Shown here piece by piece: positions 21,005-30,162 of a stretch of 64,000 nt of DNA. The DNA is from Sphingobacteriales bacterium (GTDB lineage: Bacteria > Bacteroidota > Bacteroidia > Chitinophagales > UBA2359). The notes below the pieces were generated by a model. It saw only the letters and a list, made by a program, of their open reading frames with translations, was not told where the DNA came from and searched no databases. The first letter of the stretch is position 1. Every line of letters starts with the position of its first letter. The stretch is taken from positions 67,686 through 131,685 of the forward strand of contig JADJTE010000010.1 in the NCBI GenBank assembly GCA_016711295.1, in the 5' to 3' direction. Position numbers and translations under genes: made by a program.

Positions 21005-23488
21005 CTACGATTTTGTGCTGCGCTTAGGAGGGGTGTAGCTTTTTTAGCAGATGGAGTTGTTTTGGCGGCAGATGTGGTCTTAGCAGTACCTTGTTTTTCG
21101 AGTCGTATTTGTTTTGGGCGCGGTCTTAGCAGCACCTGTTTTGGTTTTACTCGTTGTTTTGGTGCTGGGTGCGGGGCTTTGCGCTATGAGGGGCTTGGCA
21201 GTCAGCTAAGGTGAGTTGTTGGGGGTCGGTATTCTTAGGAATTTTGATGTTTTGGTCGCCCGCTTTGATATAGGGACCAAAACGACCGTTCAGTACTTGT
21301 ATGTCGGGTGCTTCGGCAAAGGTTTTGATAATTCGTTGTGCTTCGGCTATGCGTTTTGCTTCGATGAGTTGTATCGCTTCTTCGAGGCTAATAGCAAGCG
21401 GGTCGCCGCCCTTGGGTAGCGAGATAAATTTGTTATCGTGCAATACATAAGGACCAAACCTACCTTCGTTGGCGCGTATTTCTTTGCCCTCGAACATGCC
21501 CACTATGCGCGGCAGAGCGAACATTTCTAAGGCTTGTTCGAGTGTAACGCTGCCGAGTGTATAAGGCGTGCGCAGGTTAGCATATTGTTTTTGCTCGTCG
21601 TCGCTATCGCCTATTTGAACTAAGGGTCCGAATTTTCCTAAGCGCACCAGCACTATTTTGCCTGTTTTGGGGTCTTTACCCAATTGGCGTTCGCCGTCTT
21701 CGCGTTCGGCATTAGATAGCGTATGCTCGACAGTTTGATGAAAAGGTTTGTAAAACCCGTCTATCATTTTTGTCCATTCTTTGCGTCCTTCGGCTATTTC
21801 GTCAAATTCTTTTTCGACTTGTGCCGTAAAGTGCAAATCGACTATTTTGTCAAAATGTTTGACCAAAAAATCATTGACAACCATACCGATATCGGTTGGG
21901 AATAATTTGGCTTTTTCAACCCCGATGCGCTCTTGTTCTGTTTTTGAACTTAGGTGGTTGGCAGGTTTTTCGGCGGGACCGCTTAGTGTTATAACTTGGT
22001 AAGGGCGTATCGTGCCTTCGCGATTTTCGCGCACTACATAGTCGCGTTGTTGTATTGTGCTGATAGTAGGCGCGTAGGTCGAGGGGCGACCAATGCCCAA
22101 TTCTTCTAATTGTTTGACCAACGACGCTTCGTTATAGCGAGCATTGGGGCGCGTATATTTTTGGGTTGCTGTCATTTGTTTTAGGTCTACGCTGTCCTAC
22201 GTGCATGGGAGGCAGCAGGTGCGCTGCTCTTCTTCGCTTTCCTCGTCTATGGCTGATTCGCGATAGAGGGCTAAATAACCATCAAATTTGATTACTTCGC
22301 CGTTGGCAACGAGCATCTCCTTGGGTTGGGTCGATATAGCAATATTGATGGTTGTTTTTTCTAATATGGCATCAGCCATTTGCGAAGCGGTAGCGCGTTT
22401 CCAGATAAGACGATATAATTTTTTGCTCATCACTTGAACCTCTACTTCGGTATGTTCAAAATAAGTAGGTCTGATGGCTTCGTGTGCTTCTTGTGCGCCT
22501 TTGCGATTTGGTTTTGTAGGTGCGCAATTGGTGGTAGCGGTCGCCAAATTGCTGTTTTATTTGAACGGCGGCGGCAGGACAAGGCAGTATCCGACAAGTT
22601 GGTCGAGTCGGTACGCATATAGGTAATATGTCCTGCTTCGTATAATTTTTGTGCCACTAACATAGTGCGCGATACGCCAAATCCGAATTTGCGGCTGGCT
22701 TCTTGTTGCAGGGTCGATGTAGTAAAGGGCGGCGGCGGCGTGCGTTTTCCGGGTTTTACTTGTATCTGAGCTACGGTAAAATCGGCGCCAATACAATTTT
22801 TCAGAAACGATTCGGCATCGCCTTGGTCCTCGACGCGGCGGGGCAGTTCGGCTTTGAAGGGCGAAATTTTACCTTTTTCGTCGCTTGCTTTAAGAACAGC
22901 CGCAATTTTGAAGTGAGGTACGGGCACGAAATCTCGTATTTCGCGCTCGCGCTCGACGATGAGGCGTACCGCTACCGACTGCACCCGACCCGCCGAGAGC
23001 GATTGGTTGCGAGATATTTTGCGCCATAAAATAGGCGATATTTCAAAACCCACTAAGCGGTCTAATACCCGCCGTGCTTGTTGGGCATTGACCAAGTTGA
23101 GGTCGAGGACGCGCGGATTAGCTACTGCCTTTTTTATCGCAGGTTTGGTGATTTCGTGAAATACGATGCGCTTGGCGGTATGCACATTTAGACCCATTGC
23201 CTCGCACAAGTGCCAAGATATAGCTTCGCCTTCGCGGTCTTCGTCCGTAGCAAGCCATACCTCTTGCGCACTTTTTGCCATCTTTTTCAGCTCATAGACC
23301 AAACTCGCCTTGTCGGGCGATATTTCGTAGGTGGGCTTATAGTTATTTTTAATGTCGATAGCGGTATCTTCTTTGGGCAAATCGCGAATATGTCCATAAC
23401 AAGATTTGACGATAAATTCATCGCCCAAAAATTTTTCGATGGTCTTCGCCTTTGCTGGCGACTCAACTATCATTAGGTTCTTTGTCAT
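21005..23488 (-). CDS. topA: DNA topoisomerase I, several frame breaks
   Basis: Type IA topoisomerase relaxing negative supercoils. The Toprim domain is at the start (NLMIVESPAKAKTIEKFLG; acidic triad in WLATDEDREGEAISWHL), and the active-site tyrosine lies in GHITYMRTDSTNLSD near residue 290. Breaks occur near 22560, near 22190 and near 21195. The family sequence continues through YLALYRESAIDEE, then NEASLVKQLEELGIGRPSTYA and several TOPRIM-C repeats (NEGRFGPYVLHDNKFISLPK; NGRFGPYIKAGDQNIKIPK). A Lys/Thr/Ala-rich tail runs to a stop near 21005 in my reconstruction, and that end is uncertain. Length is about 825 residues. Confidence 0.95.
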
Positions 23489-23519
23489 CTAAAAAAAGCC
23501 GTTTTGGTCAAAATTGCCG

Positions 23520-23527
23520 CAAAGGTA
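23520..23527 (-). promoter_or_regulatory. -7 promoter box of topA
   Basis: On the minus strand this reads TACCTTTG, an exact Bacteroidota -7 element, 32 bases before the topA start. Confidence 0.55.
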
Positions 23528-23808
23528 GCTAAAAATTGCGGAAGTAGGGCTTTTTGTTTCAAATACTTGGTCGTTATGCCACAAGTAGGGCGCATCACTT
23601 GCTATTTGCTCGTGATAAGTACGGCAATCCCGATACGCTTGGAAATGAGCCTATTATAGATTTTTTGGGGGCAAGTTTCGGTCAAAATTATGCTTGTCGT
23701 GCTTGCTGTTTTTTGTCTGCAAGTGTTTGATAAGGTTTTTTGCTTGGAAAACGTTGCTACGGAAAAGGCACTGCTCACCGATGCAAATGCTCAATATTTA
23801 ATTTATAT

Positions 23809-25681
23809 TTATGACGATGCTTTTTGGTCGGTATTCATCAAATCGAGCATTTTAAGCCCCATTAGCCCTGCCACGCTCCCGCTGTCGGCATTGCTGCCAT
23901 TGATGAGTATGTCGGGTATGATTTTGATGCCGTTTTTGCCTATTTCTTCCGTGATTTTGAGCCGCGCAAACAGTTCGTCGCCCATTGCCTTGACTGCCAA
24001 TTGGTAGGCTTCGGCATTAGATTTGCCTATTTCTAAGATTTTGGAGGCTTCGGCTTTGCCTGTCACTTCTATTTTTTCGGCTTCGGCTTGTGCTTTCATT
24101 TTGATAGCTTCGGCTTCGGCTTCGGCTCGCATTTTGAGGGCTTGGGATTCGGCTTCTACTTTCAATTTTATCCCCGTCGATTCGCCTGTTACTCGTTTTA
24201 CTTCTGCGTCGGCGGTGCGCTCGGCTATCTGTACGCTTTGTTGTGCTTTTACGATTTCGCGCTGCATATCGGCTAAGGCGGTTTCTTTTTCTACACCTTG
24301 TCTTTGTTCTTGTGTGCCTTTTGTTGGGTTTCGAAGGTATGTTTTTGTTCTTCGGCGATTTTTCGGTCGGTGAGGGTTTTCATCAGCGATTCGGGCGGTA
24401 CGATATCGCCGATAAGGGTATCTACGGCATTGACGTTATATTCGTCTAATACGCGCTTGATATGTTGTTTAGCGGCATCTTGTCGTTCTTTGCGCGAGCT
24501 AAGGAAAGCTATTACGTCGCTATCTTGTGCCGAATTGCGGAAATAATTGCCGATGGTAGGCTCTAATACCTGCGATACGAGATTGTTCATATTGCCAAAC
24601 CGCGCTATTACTTTGGGTGCTTCGTTAGATGGGACGTGTATGATTTGAGATACATCTAAATTGAACGGAAAACCATCGCGCGAACGGACGGTGATGGTCG
24701 AAAGATGTTTGTCTAATTGGTGTGCCTCGCTGCGTGCCGATGCCCAATTGAGCACCAAATTGGTAGTTGGCACAATTTCGACTTTCATAATAAATTTGTT
24801 GATAGGATATTTGCCCGCCCCATCGGGCTCCTGCCATACGCCTTTGAAGCCTTTGTGGACGATATTGCCGTGTTTAAATTCTTCGCCCGAAAGGTCTAAT
24901 CCTTCTTCGCCGAAATACGAGATGACCACACCTACATTGCCTATCGGTATTTCGGTCATCGGTATTTCTTCCCACTGAACAGCCAAGGGTTTAGGTTATA
25001 GCTACCTGCCAACACGATTTGCGACTGCAGACCTCGCGCACCGCCATTGTCTAAAAAGGCATCTATGTTTTGGTAATTGTTATGTCCTTGTATAGCCTTG
25101 CCTGCAATTTGTCCTGTGGGTAGAGGTTCGCCGTCCTGAGCAATTACGATACCCACCATATTATCGCGGATATGGGTCATACCCACGATGGTAAGTTCAA
25201 ACAAAAAGGTATTGATGCGATACGAACCTGCCGTGATATAGGCAGTTTGTCGCCCTTTTTGCCCGCCGTTTTCTAAAAATGCCTTGGCATCTTGGAAATT
25301 GTCGCACGCCACGCGCCGACCCAAAATGCGCCCCGTTGGTATCTCGTTGCCGTCTTTTGCCATTATTAGCCCGATATGCCCCTGCTCGACAATGACAAAA
25401 GGCTGAAAAGTAATTTCGTATTGCCAAAACCACATGCCGAAATAGATACCTGGTGCTAAGGTATCGGCTTGATAACCCGCCTCACCTTTGAGGGCAATTA
25501 TTCTGCCATTGGGCAATTCGCGGTTATCGCCGAACAATACAAATTTTTTCGTGACCAAACCTATGCGGTCTTCGGGCACGATGACCATGCCAAAAAATAC
25601 ACGTAAAATAAATTTATATAAAATAATTGATAGTATAATGAGTACTACCCACCAATAAGAGAAGAATAACGCGGGATTCAT
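23809..25681 (-). CDS. SPFH-domain (flotillin/prohibitin-like) membrane protein, two frame breaks
   Basis: Membrane-anchored scaffold protein. The ATG at 25679-25681 starts MNPALFFSYWWVVL and is followed by one transmembrane segment (VVLIILSIILYKFILRVFFG). The N-terminal part holds imperfect internal repeats (GLIMAKDGNEIPTGRILGRR and GIVIAQDGEPLPTGQIAGKA, each followed by an AGSY motif). After a shift near 24970 comes the SPFH domain (LSTITVRSRDGFPFNLDVSQ, RFGNMNNLVSQVLEPTIGNY). After a second shift near 24290 comes a long Ala/Glu coiled coil (AEAEAEAIKMKAQAEAEKIE). About 624 residues. The TACATTTG -7 box at 25723-25730 (minus strand) supports this start. Confidence 0.85.
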
Positions 25682-26150
25682 GGTAGAAAGATATTTGGGA
25701 AGTGATGGTAACTTTTGATGCTCAAATGTACGCAAAGTTTTTGAATCCTGCAAGGCACTAAGCCACCTTGCCGCCCTGCAGGGCAATTATTTTTGGCGCA
25801 CGGCGGCGATATTATACGCCCAAAGCGTCCATTTTTGCCGTTGTGAGACAAAAATGGACGCTTTGGACAATTGAGAGGGGTGGCTGGCTGTATGTCAAAC
25901 TATACTCAGAATGTAAGCAACCGGTGGTTGGCATGGTAGGCGGCTACTAACCCGTACCCGTTTTGTATATTGCTGAAATGGTAGCGGTGCAGGGGCTTAG
26001 GGCGGTAGCCGCTTGCCGATGTATATATGCCGTCGTGCGAATGGGGCAATATTTCTGGTAAAAAGGGCAAAAGAGATGATTGAGTCACATCTAAGTAGTA
26101 AGCAGTAAATAAATGTCTTATTTTTGGAGGATGTTTGTATTTTTGTGACA
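25682..26150. other. Intergenic region with a perfect 18-base inverted repeat
   Basis: Apart from the SPFH-gene promoter box, this stretch holds a perfect inverted repeat (25820-25837 and 25849-25866), listed separately, and a small palindrome GCCCTGCAGGGC near 25773. No gene is supported. Confidence 0.5.
25820..25866. repeat. Perfect inverted repeat, 18-base arms, 11-base loop
   Basis: The left arm CCAAAGCGTCCATTTTTG is exactly complementary to the right arm at 25849-25866. No T-run follows, so it is not a standard terminator. It could be a mobile palindromic element or an mRNA hairpin. Confidence 0.8.
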
Positions 26151-26311
26151 TGAAACAGAGACGCTATATAAAGCTCACGGAATATGAACATTCAATTCTA
26201 TCCTACTTACAGCCCACATCTAAACGGGTGGAAACGCTTTGGCGAAAAATTGAATACGAATGGCTGCTGCCGAAAGATTTTGCTTCGTGGGATAAGTTAA
26301 CAAGACTGTAG
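26151..26311 (+). pseudogene. IS630-type transposase remnant with internal deletion
   Basis: The fragment begins with a transposase-like N-terminus (MKQRRYIKLTEYE) fused directly to the C-terminal DDE region. One frame reads NIQFYPTYSPHLN and the other VETLWRKIEYEWLLPKDF, i.e. the HLN-x-VE-LW motif around the last catalytic Glu of IS630 transposases. Most of the roughly 330-residue protein is missing and the frame shifts within the motif. It lies at the left edge of the kdp island. Confidence 0.75.
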
Positions 26312-26596
26312 TGCAAAAAAGCAAAATTGATACATATTAAATTTGATTTCAAATCGTAAATTGTTTATTTATAGTCATATACATATATTGTAATTACTAA
26401 ACACTTTGTTAAAATGATTTCTTGCACCGCAGTCAGCATTTTATAACTAAAAAAATAGACTTCAAATTAAGCGCAGTCGTTCCTTTAAATGCTCAAGTTT
26501 GCTTTTTTAATGCGTTCGCCCTGGAAGCCTAATGAATAATTGAGTGACAAAACCGCCTAAATAGTTATTGTTTGTCTATAATATTAAAATTTTATA

Positions 26597-27946
26597 ATGA
26601 ATATATTACTTGTTGATGACGAGGAAAAACTTCGGACCCTGCTGGCGCGAATTATCAGTTTAGAGGGATTTGAAGTTGTTCCTGTGGCTGACTGCAAATC
26701 AGCTATAAAAAAATTAGACCAGGCCGACTTCGACCTTGCGCTATGTGATGTGAAACTGCCGGACGGCAATGGCATTGAGCTATCCAAAATGATAAAAGAG
26801 CGGTTTCCGCACATGGAAATTATTTTATTGACTGCCTATGGCAATATTCCCGATAGTGTACAAGCCATCAAGAATGGAGCATTTGACTATATTACCAAGG
26901 GAGACGACAATAATAGAATAATTCCATTGCTCTACAAGGCAGCCGAAAAAGTATCCTTAGCAAGGCGAGTCTTACAATTGGAAAAGCAAATTGGAGATAA
27001 ATACTCGTTTGATAATATTATTGGAACTTCGAAGGCGATGCGTTTAGCTATTGATTGGGCAAAAAAAGTGGCTGATACAGATACTTCGGTCTTGCTTCTT
27101 GGCGAAACAGGAACAGGCAAAGAGGTTTTTGCGCAAGCAATTCATACATCGAGCCGCCGGTCCAACAAGCCATTTGTCCCTATCAATTGCTCTGCTTTTA
27201 GCAAGGAACTGTTAGAAAGCGAAATGTTCGGACACAAAGCTGGGGCATTTACCGGAGCAAATAAAGACAAGAAAGGCTTGTTTGAAGAAGCCAATACGGG
27301 AACTATTTTCTTGGACGAAATAGGGGAAATGAGCTTGGAATTGCAGGCAAAACTTTTGCGCACCTTAGAAACGGGGAAATTCATTAAAGTAGGAGATAGC
27401 AAATGAGCAAAACCAATGTTCGGATTATTGCTGCTACGCACCGCAATTTGCAGCAGGAGATTGAAACTGGGCATTTTCGGCAGGACCTATTCTATCGGCT
27501 TTCTGTTTTCCAAATCAAATTGCCGCCCTTGCGAGAGGGTGGCAGACATTGAAGCAATAGCCAAACATTTTGTTGCTTTGTTTGCGCTTAAAACAAACAA
27601 GAAGCCAATATCCCTTTCTGCCGAATTTTTGGAAGCCCTCAAACGACATGAATGGCGAGGGAATATACGAGAATTAAGAAATGTAATTGAGCGTAGCGTG
27701 ATACTGAGCAACCATGAACAATTGACGATTGACGATTTGCCTTTGGAACTGCAACAATTTTCATATTCTAATACGCCGTTTTTGACTAAAAAGACGCTTT
27801 CGGCTTTTGATTTAGCGAATGTCGAAAAACTGCATATACAGAAAGTACTGAACTATGCTAACGGCAATAAAACGGAGGCGGCAAGATTGCTCAATATTGC
27901 TACCACCACCCTTTACCGCAAATTGGCAGAGTATAATTTGGCTTAA
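26597..27946 (+). CDS. NtrC-type sigma-54-dependent response regulator, two frame breaks
   Basis: Response regulator predicted to activate the downstream kdp genes. Receiver domain at residues 1-120 (VDDEEK, phospho-acceptor Asp in ALCDVKLPDGNG, Lys in YITKGDD). AAA+ domain has Walker A GETGTGKE and the sigma-54 contact loop GAFTGA, with IFLDEIGEM as Walker B. After shifts near 27405 and 27530 the sequence continues NVRIIAATHRNLQQEI, LPPLRERVADIE and the C-terminal Fis-type helix-turn-helix (NKTEAARLLNIATTTLYRKL). About 450 residues. Classical KdpE is an OmpR-type regulator, so this is a different wiring. Confidence 0.92.
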
Positions 27947-27970
27947 AATATAGCGAAACGCTATGCCCAA

Positions 27971-27997
27971 CCGTTGCATTTTGCAACGGTTTTTTTA
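27971..27997 (+). terminator. Rho-independent terminator
   Basis: The stem CCGTTGCA / TGCAACGG with a three-base loop is followed directly by TTTTTTTATT. It separates the regulator gene from the kdp transport operon, so the latter needs its own promoter. Confidence 0.9.
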
Positions 27998-28063
27998 TTG
28001 CTGAAATACCGCCAAATCTCCAAAACTATTGCCTACAAAGGGTTTTGAATAGGGTTGAGCTAA

Positions 28064-28080
28064 TTGGAGTGCCCTTTGCA
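28064..28080 (+). promoter_or_regulatory. Candidate sigma-54 (-24/-12) promoter of the kdp operon
   Basis: TTGGAGTGCCCTTTGCA has the invariant GG, exactly ten bases, then GC of sigma-54 promoters, plus the typical TTTGCA end. It lies after the regulator's terminator and 175 bases before the first kdp peptide gene, which fits control by the NtrC-type protein. Confidence 0.65.
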
Positions 28081-28254
28081 ATAAGCTATGCCAGAACACA
28101 AGATATCAATCGAAATGGAGGGCAATAAAGTATAGAGACGCTCTCAAAACCTCGTTGTCATCTTCTATGGAGGCGTAGCATTGCAATACCGGATTATTGT
28201 TCTCTCGAAAAAAATATTAAATGATTATCACAAACCAATAAATACATCAAGTAT

Positions 28255-28338
28255 ATGATGACTGTAATTCTTATCGCGGTGGGGCTTTTATGCTTTGCAC
28301 TATTTTTTAAAACCATCCATTTTTTTGAAAAAATCTAA
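28255..28338 (+). CDS. 27-residue single-pass membrane peptide ahead of kdpF
   Basis: The reading frame MMTVILIAVGLLCFALFFK, then a short tail ending FFEKI, encodes one hydrophobic segment (residues 3-18) and a charged C-terminus. It ends five bases before kdpF and resembles KdpF in size and topology but not in sequence. Its position at the head of the kdp operon suggests a second small subunit or regulator of the Kdp complex. Expression is not proven. Confidence 0.6.
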   Translation: MMTVILIAVGLLCFALFFKTIHFFEKI

Positions 28339-28343
28339 ACAAC

Positions 28344-28421
28344 ATGATTGCACTTTTCATCATCGCCATCGGGCTTTTTGCTTATATAGTATATGTGCTG
28401 CTTAAACCCGAAAAATTTTGA
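28344..28421 (+). CDS. kdpF: Potassium-transporting ATPase subunit KdpF
   Basis: 25-residue single-pass membrane peptide starting MIALFIIAIGLFAYIVYVLL and ending KPEKF. The KP-EKF ending and the hydrophobic core match KdpF peptides, which stabilise the KdpABC complex. It is followed by kdpA after 42 bases. Confidence 0.85.
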   Translation: MIALFIIAIGLFAYIVYVLLKPEKF

Positions 28422-28463
28422 ATCAAATACCAATTATCCATTGTCATTTATCAATTATAAGAC

Positions 28464-30150
28464 ATGAATACCGAAATCTTAGGCATCATAGCTATGTTTA
28501 GCCTTACTCTGCTGCTATCCATTCCGTTAGGAAAATATATAGCAAGGGTTTATGCGGGCGAGAACACCCTACTTGACCCGATTTTTAATCCAGTAGAGCG
28601 TTTATTTTTCAGGCTATCGGGCATCGACCCCAAAGCCGATATGACTTGGAAGCAACATCTTATGGCGCTACCAGCATCAATATGCTTTGGTTTGTAATGA
28701 GCATGATTATACTTACTAACATGAGCTGGCTACCCCTAAACCCAGATAACAACCCAAGCCAATCGGCTGATTTAGCTTTTAATACCACTATCTCCTTTTT
28801 GGTAAACTGCAACTTGCAGCATTATTCAGGCGAAACAGGCATCAGTTATTTAGGTCAGTTATGGCTAATGTTTTTGCAATTTGTAACAGCAGGCATAGGT
28901 ATGGCTGCGGCAGCGGTAGTATTTAAATCATTTAGAGAGAAATCGACGACGCAATTGGGCAATTTTTACGATTATTTTTTGAAGTCTTGCACCCGAATAT
29001 TGTTGCCTATATCGCTTGCCATTGCCGCCATACTGGTTTTTGAAGGAATGCCTATGACTTTTGAAGGGAAAGACACCATGATAAATATGCAAGGCGATAC
29101 GGTACAGGTTTCGAGAGGTCCGGTGGCGGCATTCGTACCTATTAAACACGTAGGCACCAACGGCGGTGGTTTTTTTGGAGCTAATAGTTCTCATCCACTT
29201 GAAAACCCTACTTATCTTACAAATATGGCAGAAATGTTTGCGCAGTTTATCATCCTATGGCTATGGTTTTTGCATTTGGCTTTTTTATTAAGCGACCAAA
29301 ATTTGCTTTGATGATATATATAGTAATGACCATTGGCTTTTTATTGCTTGCCATACCCAATATTATCATGGAGGCGAACGGCAACCCTGCTATTGAAAAG
29401 ATGGGTATTAATACTTCGCTTGGAGCAATGGAGGGAAAAGAGATAAGAATTGGTGCTGCCGCTTCTGGGTTTTGGACTATTGTAACTACGGTGATTTCTA
29501 CGGGGTCTGTCAATTCGATGCACGATAGTACCATGCCACTTTCGGGAATGAATGAATTATTAGCCATGATGACAAACTCATTCTATGGCGGAGTGGGCGT
29601 AGGGATACTCAATATTTTTATCTATATCATACTGGCAGTGTTTATAGCAGGATTAATGGTGGGACGGACACCCGAATTGATGGGCAAAAAAATTGAAGCC
29701 AGAGAAATGAAAATTGCTATGATAGTAGCACTTGCTCATCCATTCATCATTCTTGGGGGCACAGCCTTAGCGGCAGCATTTCCTTCGTTTGGCTCCGCTG
29801 CAATCAGCAACCCTGGTTTTCACGGGTTTAGTCAGATCTTGTATGAATATACATCGTCGGCAGCTAATAACGGAAGTGGCTTTGAAGGCTTGGGCGACAA
29901 TACGCCTTGGTGGAATATTTCTACGGGTATTGTTCTCCTGTTTGGACGTTTCATTCCTATCATCGGACCGGTGGCTATTGCGGGTTTATTGGCGCAAAAA
30001 AAATATATTCCCGAAAGCGCAGGCACGCTCAAAACAGACACCGCTACTTTTGGTTTAATGATTTTTGTCGTCATTGTCATTATTGCTGCATTAGCATTTT
30101 TTCCTGCACTTGCCTTAGGACCCATAGCAGAACATTTCTCACTCTATTAA
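28464..30150 (+). CDS. kdpA: Potassium-transporting ATPase subunit KdpA, two frame breaks
   Basis: Ion-channel-like subunit that binds and translocates K+. Start MNTEILGIIAMFSLTLLLSI, then GENTLLDPIFNPVERLFFRL and DMTWKQHLMA. A shift near 28660 leads to INMLWFVMSMIILTNMSWLP. The selectivity-filter segment GTNGGGFFGANSSHPLENPT (about residue 230) is intact. A second shift near 29265 leads into the C-terminal half, ending IAEHFSLY. The total of 562 codons equals the normal KdpA length, so net nothing is missing. The next gene starts 13 bases downstream. Confidence 0.94.
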
Positions 30151-30162
30151 AATTCGGAGTTT

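Noticed and set aside
20773..21135. 120-codon minus-strand frame as a separate gene
   Set aside because: Its first part is the Lys/Ala-rich tail of topA in another frame; the rest is A/T-rich and looks non-coding.
25906..26151. 81-codon minus-strand frame before the IS630 remnant
   Set aside because: No family resemblance. It overlaps no promoter, and the remnant on the plus strand explains part of it.
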